NCBI GenBank assembly: GCA_003486725.1
Contig: DNGD01000011.1
Coordinates: 1-10,401, forward strand
Source: Rhodospirillaceae bacterium
GTDB taxonomy: Bacteria > Pseudomonadota > Alphaproteobacteria > UBA9219
Direction: 5' to 3'
DNA: 10,401 nucleotides
Made by a program: the position numbers and the translations under genes. Shown piece after piece: positions 1 through 5,620 of this stretch. The notes under the pieces are model-generated. The model was not told the DNA's origin. It ran no database searches and worked only from the letters and a program-made list of their open reading frames with translations. The stretch's first letter is position 1. Each line of letters starts with the position of its first letter.

Positions 1-505
1 GATCGCGATAAACGGCGCGGCTCGTTTGGCGATAGCTGTCGCTCGTTCTGTATGTCGAGGTCGAGGAAGGCGTGACGCGCAAATCGTGGAGAGCATCGTG
101 CGACTTTTGTAAATTTGTGAAAGGGGCTTGACGGCTAACGCTGGCGACGTGGCGGCTTGCCAGACGGTTGCCTTCGCGTAAGGTGCGGATGCGTCCCATG
201 ATGGCGTTTTCTTCCGTTGCGGCCAGAGCGCCCGCGACGCCTTGCATATTATAAGCGGTGGTTGGCAGCATGGATTGCGTCGAGGCTGCGATTTGTGCGT
301 CCGTTCCCGAAAGTAGGCGATCATAATCCTGATCGAGCGTCGATCCGTTCGGTGCGGCTTGACCATACGTATCAAAGACTCCAGCGACCGTGGCTTGATC
401 GGCGGTGGTTGCGCGGGAGGTCAGGGTCTGCGCGTCTGCCGATGTCGCGAACAGAGCCGGCATAAGAGCTAAAACATAAACAGGCAACAGGCGGGAGAAA
501 GCCAT
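1..505 (-). CDS. Secreted protein of unknown function, 3' end outside window
   Basis: The frame is open without a stop from the ATG at 505-503 to the left edge, giving 168 residues. A GAGG ribosome binding site lies 6 bases before the ATG. The N-terminus is a clear Sec signal peptide: MAFSRLLPVYVLALMPALFA, then a likely cleavage after Ala-Asp-Ala at about residue 25. The mature part is polar, rich in Ala, Thr, Ser and Gln, and looks helical (TADQATVAGVFDTYGQ, later AASTQSMLPTTAYNMQGV), then becomes Ser/Arg/Thr rich. The helical part faintly resembles the linker ahead of an autotransporter beta-barrel, but this is pattern memory only and the decisive C-terminus is not in the window. The protein is exported to the periplasm or beyond. 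Its gene starts 93 bases after the dapL stop and has its own candidate promoter. Coding status is well supported by the long open frame, signal peptide and ribosome site; the function is unknown. Confidence 0.75.
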   Translation of the reverse strand, partial: MAFSRLLPVYVLALMPALFATSADAQTLTSRATTADQATVAGVFDTYGQAAPNGSTLDQDYDRLLSGTDAQIAASTQSMLPTTAYNMQGVAGALAATEENAIMGRIRTLREGNRLASRHVASVSRQAPFTNLQKSHDALHDLRVTPSSTSTYRTSDSYRQTSRAVYRD

Positions 506-554
506 CGAAGACCTCGTAGGAGAAAAGGAATGGGACGAGAAAAGGAATCCCCAA

Positions 555-584
555 AGCATAGGGTTTTTCAGGGCTTATTGTCTA
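555..584 (-). promoter_or_regulatory. Candidate sigma-70 promoter for the secreted protein gene
   Basis: On the minus strand, TAGACA (579-584, five of six bases of the -35 consensus) is followed after 18 bases by TATGCT (555-560, four of six of the -10 consensus). It lies between the dapL stop and the ATG at 505 and would give a leader of about 43 bases. This is a consensus match only, but the position is right for an independent transcription start. Confidence 0.35.
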
Positions 585-598
585 GCGATTCGAATCGG

Positions 599-1765
599 CT
601 AAAAAACCAGTTTTTTCATCCGCTCGATCGCCTGTGCCATACGTTCTTTTGACACCGTTAACGCAAAACGCACATAGCCTTCGCCGGGTTCGCCAAAGCC
701 GCTGCCGGGTGTGGTGACAATGCCCGCTTCTTGCAGGAGAAGCGCGGTAAACTGCGCCGAGGTCATGCCTTTTGGCGTATGGCACCAGACATAGAAGGTC
801 GCGCGCGGTGATTCCACGGTCAGGCCAAGGGCTTGCAGCCCGCCGACCAAAACGTCGCGGCGTTCGGCATAGATTTCCTGCATGGCAGTGACGCAGCTTT
901 GATCGCCGTCCAGAGCGGCAATACCCGCTTCTTGCACCGCGTTGAACGCGCCGGAATCGATGTTGGATTTAATCTGGCCAAGCCCGTCCAGAATTTCCGC
1001 GTTACCGATGGCAAAGCCCAAACGCCAGCCGGTCATGTTGAAAGTTTTGGAAAGCGAATGGAACTCGACGCCCACGTCGCGTGCGCCCTTGATTTCCAAA
1101 AAGCTGATCGGGCGATAACCGTCATAACCCATTTCGCTATAGGCCGCGTCATGCGCAACGATTATGTCGTACTGCTTGGCGAATGCGACAATTTTTTCAA
1201 AAAAGCCCGCATCGGCGCACGCGCCCGTCGGATTGTTGGGATAGTTGATGAACATGATTTTGGCTTTTTTCGCCACATCGACAGGGATCGCATTCAGATC
1301 GGGCAGGAATTTGTTTTCGGCCACCAGCGGCATGAAGTGCGAAAGGCCACCCGCAAACAGTGTGCCTGAATGATAAACGGGATAGGCCGGTGTGGGGATC
1401 AGCGCGACGTCGCCGGGGTTGAGGAACGCGAGCGGAAAATGCGCGATGCCTTCTTTCGATCCGATCAGCGTAACGATTTCGGTGGCGGGGTCGAGATCCA
1501 GATTGAAGCGGCGCTTGCACCACGCGGCGGCGCTTTTGCGAAACGCGCCCATGCCGGAATAGGACGGGTACTGATGATGCTCGGGGTTCTCGGCGGCTTT
1601 TTGAAGCGCCTTGATGATGAAGTCCGGCGTTGGTTGATCGGGATCACCCACGCCCAGATTGATCACATCCACACCCTTGGCCGCAACTTCAGCCTTCAGC
1701 CGGTCAATCTCCTTGAACAAATAGGGCGGCAAGGCTTGCAGGCGGTCGGCTTTGGGGTGTGGCAT
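599..1765 (-). CDS. dapL: LL-diaminopimelate aminotransferase (PLP-dependent, class I/II)
   Basis: This 388-residue fold-type I aminotransferase probably converts tetrahydrodipicolinate plus glutamate to LL-diaminopimelate in one cytosolic step, feeding lysine and meso-DAP for peptidoglycan. Visible motifs are the N-terminal ADRLQALPPYLFKEIDRLKAE, the substrate-loop INLGVGDPDQPTPD (residues 35-48), NYPNNPTG (174-181), the Asp at 205 that would hold the pyridine nitrogen, the PLP-binding lysine in HSLSKTFNMTGWRLG (Lys240), and the carboxylate-binding Arg in YVRFALT (about 366). The length is normal for the family. The N-terminal style matches the second DapL subtype seen in anaerobic proteobacteria and deep-branching bacteria rather than AspC or DapC. 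Related class I aminotransferases (alanine or aspartate type) cannot be fully excluded without a search. The ATG at 1765 has only a weak AGGA upstream. It lies beyond the terminator of the preceding gene, so it needs its own promoter, which I could not place convincingly in 1766-1842. Confidence 0.85.
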   Translation of the reverse strand: MPHPKADRLQALPPYLFKEIDRLKAEVAAKGVDVINLGVGDPDQPTPDFIIKALQKAAENPEHHQYPSYSGMGAFRKSAAAWCKRRFNLDLDPATEIVTLIGSKEGIAHFPLAFLNPGDVALIPTPAYPVYHSGTLFAGGLSHFMPLVAENKFLPDLNAIPVDVAKKAKIMFINYPNNPTGACADAGFFEKIVAFAKQYDIIVAHDAAYSEMGYDGYRPISFLEIKGARDVGVEFHSLSKTFNMTGWRLGFAIGNAEILDGLGQIKSNIDSGAFNAVQEAGIAALDGDQSCVTAMQEIYAERRDVLVGGLQALGLTVESPRATFYVWCHTPKGMTSAQFTALLLQEAGIVTTPGSGFGEPGEGYVRFALTVSKERMAQAIERMKKLVF

Positions 1766-1843
1766 GGTTTGTGATCCTGTCGTTGCGAGTTGTAAGGGCA
1801 GTTTAGCGTTCAGCGTGATATTTGAATAGGAGGGAAAAGGGAC

Positions 1844-1874
1844 AAAAAAAACGGGAGCCGAAGCTCCCGTTTTT
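1844..1874 (-). terminator. Rho-independent terminator, probably bidirectional
   Basis: A perfect 8-bp stem (ACGGGAGC, 1851-1858, with its complement at 1863-1870) closes a CGAA tetraloop. On the minus strand the stem is followed by a run of eight T (1844-1851). It lies about 20 bases after the stop codon of the VPLPA-CTERM gene at 1893 and would end its transcript. T residues at 1870-1874 on the other strand mean it could also work in the plus direction. Confidence 0.92.
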
Positions 1875-1892
1875 AATTGATACGAAGGAGCG

Positions 1893-2459
1893 TTAGGCTG
1901 AAGCCTTGTTCTTCTTCAAACGCTTGATGCCAGCCAACCCGATCAGGCCAAGGCCGAACAGTGGCAAGGCGGCAGGAAGGGGAACAGCCGTCGTGTTGTA
2001 GGTCGTCGTTACTGTACCCTCATAGCCAGGAAGGTAGATTGAAGACAGAAAACCCAACGGATTGTTCATAAGGTTCGCAATGATGATGCTGAATGTTGTA
2101 ACGCCGCCTTCACCATCTGTCACAAAGCTCTTTGTAACTTTGTAGTTACCAGCTGGTTCCGACACAGGGGGGATGACGCTAAATGTGTATGGGTCAACGC
2201 CGCCATCCCAGTTGGGGGCCACGCTGTATGAGAAAGAAATTTGTGTGTTGGGTGCCAAAGAACCCCAGGCTTTGTCGAAAACGAAGAAGGGAAGGTTGTT
2301 TGTGGCAATGGTGCCCGTCCAATTCGGCAAAACGAGGCCCATATTGGCAATATCAGCAAAATCGTTTCCAAAGGGATGGTCTTCAGCCGCCTTTGCGCCA
2401 TTGGCTGCAAACGAAACCAGTGAGAATAACGCAATCAAGAATAATACTGACTTTTTCAT
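1893..2459 (-). CDS. VPLPA-CTERM sorting domain protein (paralog 1)
   Basis: A 188-residue exported protein. The start chosen is the ATG at 2459, because GGAG sits 6 bases before it. The in-frame ATG at 2471 has no such site, and its own bases form part of that GGAG. Residues 1-24 (MKKSVLFLIALFSLVSFAAN, then a Gly-Ala-Lys-Ala cleavage site) are a Sec signal peptide. The middle is a Thr/Asn/Gly-rich, beta-looking domain with DKAWGSLAPNTQISFSYS. The last 30 residues are a PEP-CTERM-class tail of the VPLPA kind: VPLPAALPLFGLGL, a hydrophobic span, then the basic end KRLKKNKASA. Such tails are recognised by an exosortase in the inner membrane, which removes them and releases the protein to the cell surface or matrix. 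That is family knowledge; no exosortase gene is in the window. The gene is homologous to its neighbour at 2714-3247. It is monocistronic, with its own promoter motif and terminator. The function of the mature domain is unknown. Confidence 0.88.
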   Translation of the reverse strand: MKKSVLFLIALFSLVSFAANGAKAAEDHPFGNDFADIANMGLVLPNWTGTIATNNLPFFVFDKAWGSLAPNTQISFSYSVAPNWDGGVDPYTFSVIPPVSEPAGNYKVTKSFVTDGEGGVTTFSIIIANLMNNPLGFLSSIYLPGYEGTVTTTYNTTAVPLPAALPLFGLGLIGLAGIKRLKKNKASA

Positions 2460-2465
2460 TTCGTA

Positions 2466-2469
2466 CTCC
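2466..2469 (-). promoter_or_regulatory. Ribosome binding site that fixes the start at 2459
   Basis: The minus-strand sequence reads ATGGAGTACGAAATG. The GGAG lies 6 bases ahead of the second ATG and overlaps the first. The first ATG (2471) is therefore probably part of the ribosome binding site, and translation begins at the Met-Lys-Lys of the signal peptide. Confidence 0.7.
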
Positions 2470-2478
2470 ATCTTGGGC

Positions 2479-2516
2479 GCGGCGTTGTATCGCCGCTGTG
2501 AACGCGAATCTCGCGT
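2479..2516 (-). other. Two small hairpins in the 5' leader of paralog 1
   Basis: Two perfect inverted repeats lie side by side between the promoter motif and the start codon. One is GCGGCG/CGCCGC with a 6-base loop (2479-2496). The other is ACGCGA/TCGCGT with a 3-base loop (2502-2516). Both are GC-rich in an AT-rich intergenic region and would fold in the mRNA leader. Neither is followed by a T-run, so they are not terminators. A role in mRNA stability or as protein-binding sites is speculation. Confidence 0.45.
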
Positions 2517-2538
2517 GAATATTGTTCTTACGAAAGGA

Positions 2539-2567
2539 CGTTAGCACGATAAAAACAGGGGTATCAA
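2539..2567 (-). promoter_or_regulatory. Promoter motif of paralog 1, shared with paralog 2
   Basis: Read on the minus strand, this is TTGAT-N6-GTTTT-N2-TCGTG-N-TAAC. It matches the site upstream of paralog 2 at 20 of 29 positions without gaps. TTGATA fits a -35 box, and GCTAAC after 16 bases would be a weak -10 (2540-2545). The site is about 80 bases before the start codon. The GTTTT and TCGTG blocks between the boxes are conserved beyond what a sigma-70 promoter needs and may be a regulator site. Confidence 0.6.
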
Positions 2568-2661
2568 TGATTAATCTTGCGTTAACGATATTATTATTCA
2601 AATCCGCCGATTATAGTTAATGCGATACATAAGAATGAGCATAAACAAAAGGTGCTAGAAT

Positions 2662-2693
2662 AAAAAAAAGAGGGCGTTACGCCCTCTTTTTTT
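2662..2693 (-). terminator. Rho-independent terminator, probably bidirectional
   Basis: A 7-bp stem GAGGGCG/CGCCCTC (2670-2676 and 2680-2686) with loop TTA is flanked by eight A (2662-2669) on one side and seven T (2687-2693) on the other. On the minus strand it gives a hairpin followed by eight T, about 28 bases after the stop of paralog 2. It separates the two VPLPA-CTERM transcripts. Confidence 0.92.
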
Positions 2694-2713
2694 CAATAAA
2701 CAAGGTAAACGCG

Positions 2714-3247
2714 TTATGCCGCGTTCTTGTTTCCTTTAAGACGTTTAAAGCCAGCCAGACCCAGAAGTCCCAAACCGAACAAGGGCAGCGCCGCAGGAAG
2801 CGGAACGTTGGCAACTGCCGCGCCGCCATAGGTTGTGACGAGATCGAGGTTGGATTTCGTATAGAGGAAATACGTATCGAAGGCCGCTGCAGCGCCCGAC
2901 AAATTTTTCAGGATCATTTGAGCCGTTCCAGGGGAAGGACCCATAGTGATTTCGTACGACAAAAGAGGGTTTGGATTCGTGAAGTTCATTAAGATAGAAG
3001 CATGAACGTTATCCTTGGGCGTGAAAGCATAAGAGAAGATGACCTGCGTCATCTTATCGATCGAGCCGATCGCGTGATCGTAAATATAATTGCTTCCACT
3101 TGCCTGTGTGTCCGCGACGACTTCCCCAGCGGAGGCCGCTGTCAGCAAATCAAGATCATGTACAGTTGCGGCTTGCGCGGGCAAAATGAAAACGGTGGAA
3201 AAAAGCGCGATCAGGGAAGCTAGCGTGAGCAAGGTTGTTTTTTTCAT
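2714..3247 (-). CDS. VPLPA-CTERM sorting domain protein (paralog 2)
   Basis: A 177-residue exported protein. The ATG at 3247 is chosen because AAGGAG lies 8 bases upstream and the signal peptide starts there (MKKTTLLTLASLIALFSTVF, cleavage after ALPAQA-like residues near 26). The frame stays open upstream to 3346, but that part overlaps the promoter motif and is not credible as protein. The mature domain contains DHAIGSIDKMTQVIFSYA, which aligns with DKAWGSLAPNTQISFSYS of paralog 1 (9 of 18 identical). The last 30 residues (148-177) are the VPLPA-type tail: VPLPAALPLFGLGL, a short hydrophobic span and the basic end KRLKGNKNAA. By analogy with PEP-CTERM proteins it should be exported by Sec, held in the inner membrane by the tail and cleaved by an exosortase encoded elsewhere. 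Its role is unknown; surface or matrix proteins are usual for the class. It lies directly downstream of ftsA, with no terminator seen between. Confidence 0.88.
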   Translation of the reverse strand: MKKTTLLTLASLIALFSTVFILPAQAATVHDLDLLTAASAGEVVADTQASGSNYIYDHAIGSIDKMTQVIFSYAFTPKDNVHASILMNFTNPNPLLSYEITMGPSPGTAQMILKNLSGAAAAFDTYFLYTKSNLDLVTTYGGAAVANVPLPAALPLFGLGLLGLAGFKRLKGNKNAA

Positions 3248-3306
3248 TTTTTTATCTCCTTGATTTACGACCGTTGTTTCGGGATGCCTTGAGCAACCAC
3301 CTATAT

Positions 3307-3322
3307 CTTCTGTGCACAAAAG
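3307..3322 (-). promoter_or_regulatory. Imperfect palindrome in the paralog 2 leader, possible operator
   Basis: CTTCTGTGCACAAAAG is a 16-bp palindrome with one mismatched pair and a perfect TGTGCACA core. It falls at about +10 to +25 relative to the start predicted from the shared promoter motif, a usual place for a repressor site. The equivalent position in paralog 1 has no copy, so it may be chance or a gene-specific control. Confidence 0.3.
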
Positions 3323-3337
3323 ACCCTCAGATGAAGA

Positions 3338-3366
3338 GGTTATCACGAAGAAAACGAGTAAATCAA
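3338..3366 (-). promoter_or_regulatory. Promoter motif of paralog 2, shared with paralog 1
   Basis: Read on the minus strand, this is TTGAT-N6-GTTTT-N2-TCGTG-N-TAAC, matching the site at 2539-2567. TTGATT is the candidate -35. GATAAC after 16 bases (3339-3344) is a four-of-six -10. The distance to the start codon is about 90 bases, similar to the other copy. Flanking sequence is much less similar, so the match reflects constraint on the site rather than a recent copy of the whole region. Confidence 0.6.
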
Positions 3367-3431
3367 TATAGTATTTCTACATAGTTATAATTAATGAATC
3401 GATATGTTGTGGTTAATAGTGTGGGAGATAA

Positions 3432-4760
3432 CTAAAGTCCTTGTTTCATCCATTGGCTGAAGCGTGTCATAAAGCCGTTGCCACCTGAAAAATCAAACCC
3501 GCTGCGTGGATCGAGGCTGTCGGGTTGAAGGGCGGCTACTAGCAAGCCCGCAGTTGTTGCGAAGGCGGGGCCGGAGGTCGCCTCGGCCAATCCCGTAAGG
3601 GTTGGCGAAGTGCTGCGCTGACCTTGATAAGGCCGCGCAATGCGCAAGGGGCGACCCAGACGCACTTGTTTATCCAGAATACGGCTGGCCATATCGCGAA
3701 TACCGGGGAGCTGGCTGGTGCCGCCTGTCAGGACGACGCGACGCCCTGCCATTTCGCTCATGCCGCTTTTGGCCAGACGGGCGCGGATCATTTCAAAGAT
3801 TTCTTCAAGGCGTGGCTGGATAATCTGGATCAAATGCGACTTGGGCAAATGGTTCGCGTATTCCGGCGCTTCCTCGCCGACTTGCGGAACGTCGATAATG
3901 TCGCGTTCGTCAGCAGGCGAAAGCGCGGCGTTGCCGTAAAGCGTCTTCATACGCTCGGCATGGGCAAAGGTCGTCGTGAGGCCGCGTGCGATATCGTTGG
4001 AGATATGAATGCCGCCGATGGGCAGACCATCCGAGAAAATCATATGGCCGTCAAAATAAATGCCGATGCTGGTCGTACCCGCGCCGATATCGATCACGGT
4101 GCATCCCAGATCCATTTCATCTTCGACAAGGCAGGAAAGACCGCTGGCCATCGGCGCGGCGACAAGACGCTCGACCTCCAGATGGCAACGCGCGATGGCA
4201 GTCTCCAGCGTGCGCACGGGGCCAAAGGCGGCGGATACCAAATGATAGTCAGCTTGCAGCGTGTTGCCGATCATGCCCAAAGGCTCGCGGATGCCGCGCT
4301 GACCGTCCAGCGTGTAATGAACGGGCAGGGTGTGGAGCAAATCCATCGCATTGCCCGAGGAATCTTCGGCTGCCATCGTCTGTGCTTGTGCAATCAGGCG
4401 ATCCATATCGGAGAGCGTAATCTCGCGGCCATTCAGCGGGAGCGCAACGCCCACGGTTTGAGAGAGAAGCTGCGGCGCGGCGACATTGACGATCACGCGC
4501 TCGATATTCTCGCCGGCCATTTGCTCGGCGGTGGCAACGGCGGCGGAGACGGCGCGGCGCACGGCATCCATATCCGCGACCAGACCGGCGCGCACGCCTT
4601 CGGAAAGTTGATGGCCGATGCCGATAACATGGGGCTGGCCCATTTCGTCCAGATGCGCGATGAAACACGCCACCTTGCTTGTGCCGATGTCGAGCGCGGC
4701 GAAGACGTCGCCTTGCGTGGCGCGCGGTTTGTCAAAAAGCCATTGGGCAAGACGGTTCAT
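3432..4760 (-). CDS. ftsA: Cell division protein FtsA
   Basis: FtsA is the actin-like ATPase that ties FtsZ filaments to the inner membrane and recruits later divisome proteins. The 442-residue product has the actin-fold nucleotide motifs in order: ALDIGTSKVACFIA (phosphate 1, residues 22-35), DIGAGTTSIG (phosphate 2, 224-233) and LTGGTSQLPGIRDMASRI (adenosine, 344-361). It ends in the amphipathic membrane-binding helix GFMTRFSQWMKQGL (429-442). A short N-terminal extension (MNRLAQWLFDKPRATQG) before the actin fold is common in alphaproteobacteria. Its ATG overlaps the ftsQ stop by four bases (ATGA), so translation is probably coupled. It is the last dcw gene here; ftsZ, its usual partner, does not follow. 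I see no intrinsic terminator in 3367-3431, so read-through toward the VPLPA-CTERM gene is possible. Confidence 0.97.
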   Translation of the reverse strand: MNRLAQWLFDKPRATQGDVFAALDIGTSKVACFIAHLDEMGQPHVIGIGHQLSEGVRAGLVADMDAVRRAVSAAVATAEQMAGENIERVIVNVAAPQLLSQTVGVALPLNGREITLSDMDRLIAQAQTMAAEDSSGNAMDLLHTLPVHYTLDGQRGIREPLGMIGNTLQADYHLVSAAFGPVRTLETAIARCHLEVERLVAAPMASGLSCLVEDEMDLGCTVIDIGAGTTSIGIYFDGHMIFSDGLPIGGIHISNDIARGLTTTFAHAERMKTLYGNAALSPADERDIIDVPQVGEEAPEYANHLPKSHLIQIIQPRLEEIFEMIRARLAKSGMSEMAGRRVVLTGGTSQLPGIRDMASRILDKQVRLGRPLRIARPYQGQRSTSPTLTGLAEATSGPAFATTAGLLVAALQPDSLDPRSGFDFSGGNGFMTRFSQWMKQGL

Positions 4761-5620
4761 TCGGACGTTTCTCCATAGCGCGGGCTTGCAGGTTGCTGGC
4801 CGGGTTCGATGACCATACGGTCGGGAAAGCGTAAGTCAATCGCGACGACGTTGCGATCCAGAACTTTTTGTTCCTCGATCAATTGCGTCAGTTTTTTCAT
4901 CGCTACATCGATCTCGTGTTCCGGCATGCGAATAAGCAGATTGGGATGGACGTAGAAGTTCCAGCGGCGCTGGCCGACGCGCACCGCGGCTTTTAGCGCG
5001 CGGGCAACGACGGGATAATCACGCAGCAACGCGAGAAGGCTTTGTGTTTGCTCCGGCGCAGCGTTGCCGACAACCAGAGGCAGGTTCGCAAATTCCTCGG
5101 CCTTGGCTGCGGTCAGCTCGCGCCCGTCGGTGTCGATCACGATCGTTTTGTCGTCATGCTGCCAGCGGGCGATGGGCTGACGTTCTTGCAAACGGATGAT
5201 GATCTTCGCGGGCAGGCTGCGGATGATGGATACGCTGCCCGTCCATGGCAGCGCCATGATTTTGTCATAGGACGCCTGCGGATCGAAAGAGAAAGTAGGG
5301 CTTCCCGCCTTGACGCCGAGCGCCGCGAGCAAAGCACCGCGATCCGTGTAGTGGCGACCCTCCACCGTCACGTCCGTGACAGCAAAGCCGATTGTCTTGG
5401 TCGCATTCAGTGTTTGGGCCTTGATTGAATCCAGCAAGCGGTGTGGCCAGCGGTTGCTCCACGACCATGAGAAGAAGGATAAAATCGCCAGCGCCACAAG
5501 CACCATGAACGCCAAACGCGCGCCAAACCCGAAACGGGGGCCGGTGTTTTCTTCCAAGCGGCGATTGGCGGTGTTTTGACGAACGCTGCCACGCAAAGGT
5601 TTTTTGATTACGCGGGGCAT
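4757..5620 (-). CDS. ftsQ: Cell division protein FtsQ
   Basis: FtsQ is a bitopic inner-membrane protein of the divisome that links early cytoplasmic and late periplasmic division proteins through FtsB and FtsL. From the ATG at 5620 it has 287 residues: a basic cytoplasmic tail (MPRVIKKPLRGSVRQNTANR), one membrane span (about 35-52, LAFMVLVALAILSFFSW), a POTRA domain (about 79-147, with FAVTDVTVEGRHYTDRGALL and the LPAKIIIRLQERQPIARW strand typical of FtsQ), then the beta domain ending in AIDLRFPDRMVIEP. The C-terminus is Pro/Ser rich. Another in-frame ATG at 5641 would add seven residues. Neither has a good ribosome site. I prefer 5620 because MPRV matches the usual alphaproteobacterial start and the overlap with ddl is shorter (13 bases rather than 34). 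Its stop overlaps the ftsA start. Confidence 0.93.
   Translation of the reverse strand: MPRVIKKPLRGSVRQNTANRRLEENTGPRFGFGARLAFMVLVALAILSFFSWSWSNRWPHRLLDSIKAQTLNATKTIGFAVTDVTVEGRHYTDRGALLAALGVKAGSPTFSFDPQASYDKIMALPWTGSVSIIRSLPAKIIIRLQERQPIARWQHDDKTIVIDTDGRELTAAKAEEFANLPLVVGNAAPEQTQSLLALLRDYPVVARALKAAVRVGQRRWNFYVHPNLLIRMPEHEIDVAMKKLTQLIEEQKVLDRNVVAIDLRFPDRMVIEPGQQPASPRYGETSE

Noticed and set aside
586..597. Perfect 12-bp palindrome CGATTCGAATCG just after the dapL stop
   Set aside because: There is no T-run on either side, so it is not an intrinsic terminator. A single short palindrome of this kind can occur by chance.
833..1774. Two plus-strand frames (178 and 134 codons) opposite dapL
   Set aside because: dapL is fully supported on the minus strand by active-site motifs; these have no motif or start signal.
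2460..3431. Sigma-54 promoter upstream of the VPLPA-CTERM genes, as known for some PEP-CTERM regulons
   Set aside because: I could not find a TGGCAC-N5-TTGC-like site at either leader; the shared motif fits a sigma-70 type spacing better.
3382..3434. Inverted repeat TAGTTAT/ATAACTA after ftsA
   Set aside because: The loop is about 39 bases and the stem is AT-rich with no T-run, so it is unlikely to be a terminator.
3624..4778. Long plus-strand open frame of 384 codons opposite ftsA
   Set aside because: It is antisense to a certain ftsA, its product is a His/Arg/Ala/Gly-rich mixture with no recognisable domain, and it lacks a ribosome site. Such frames are expected opposite GC-biased genes.
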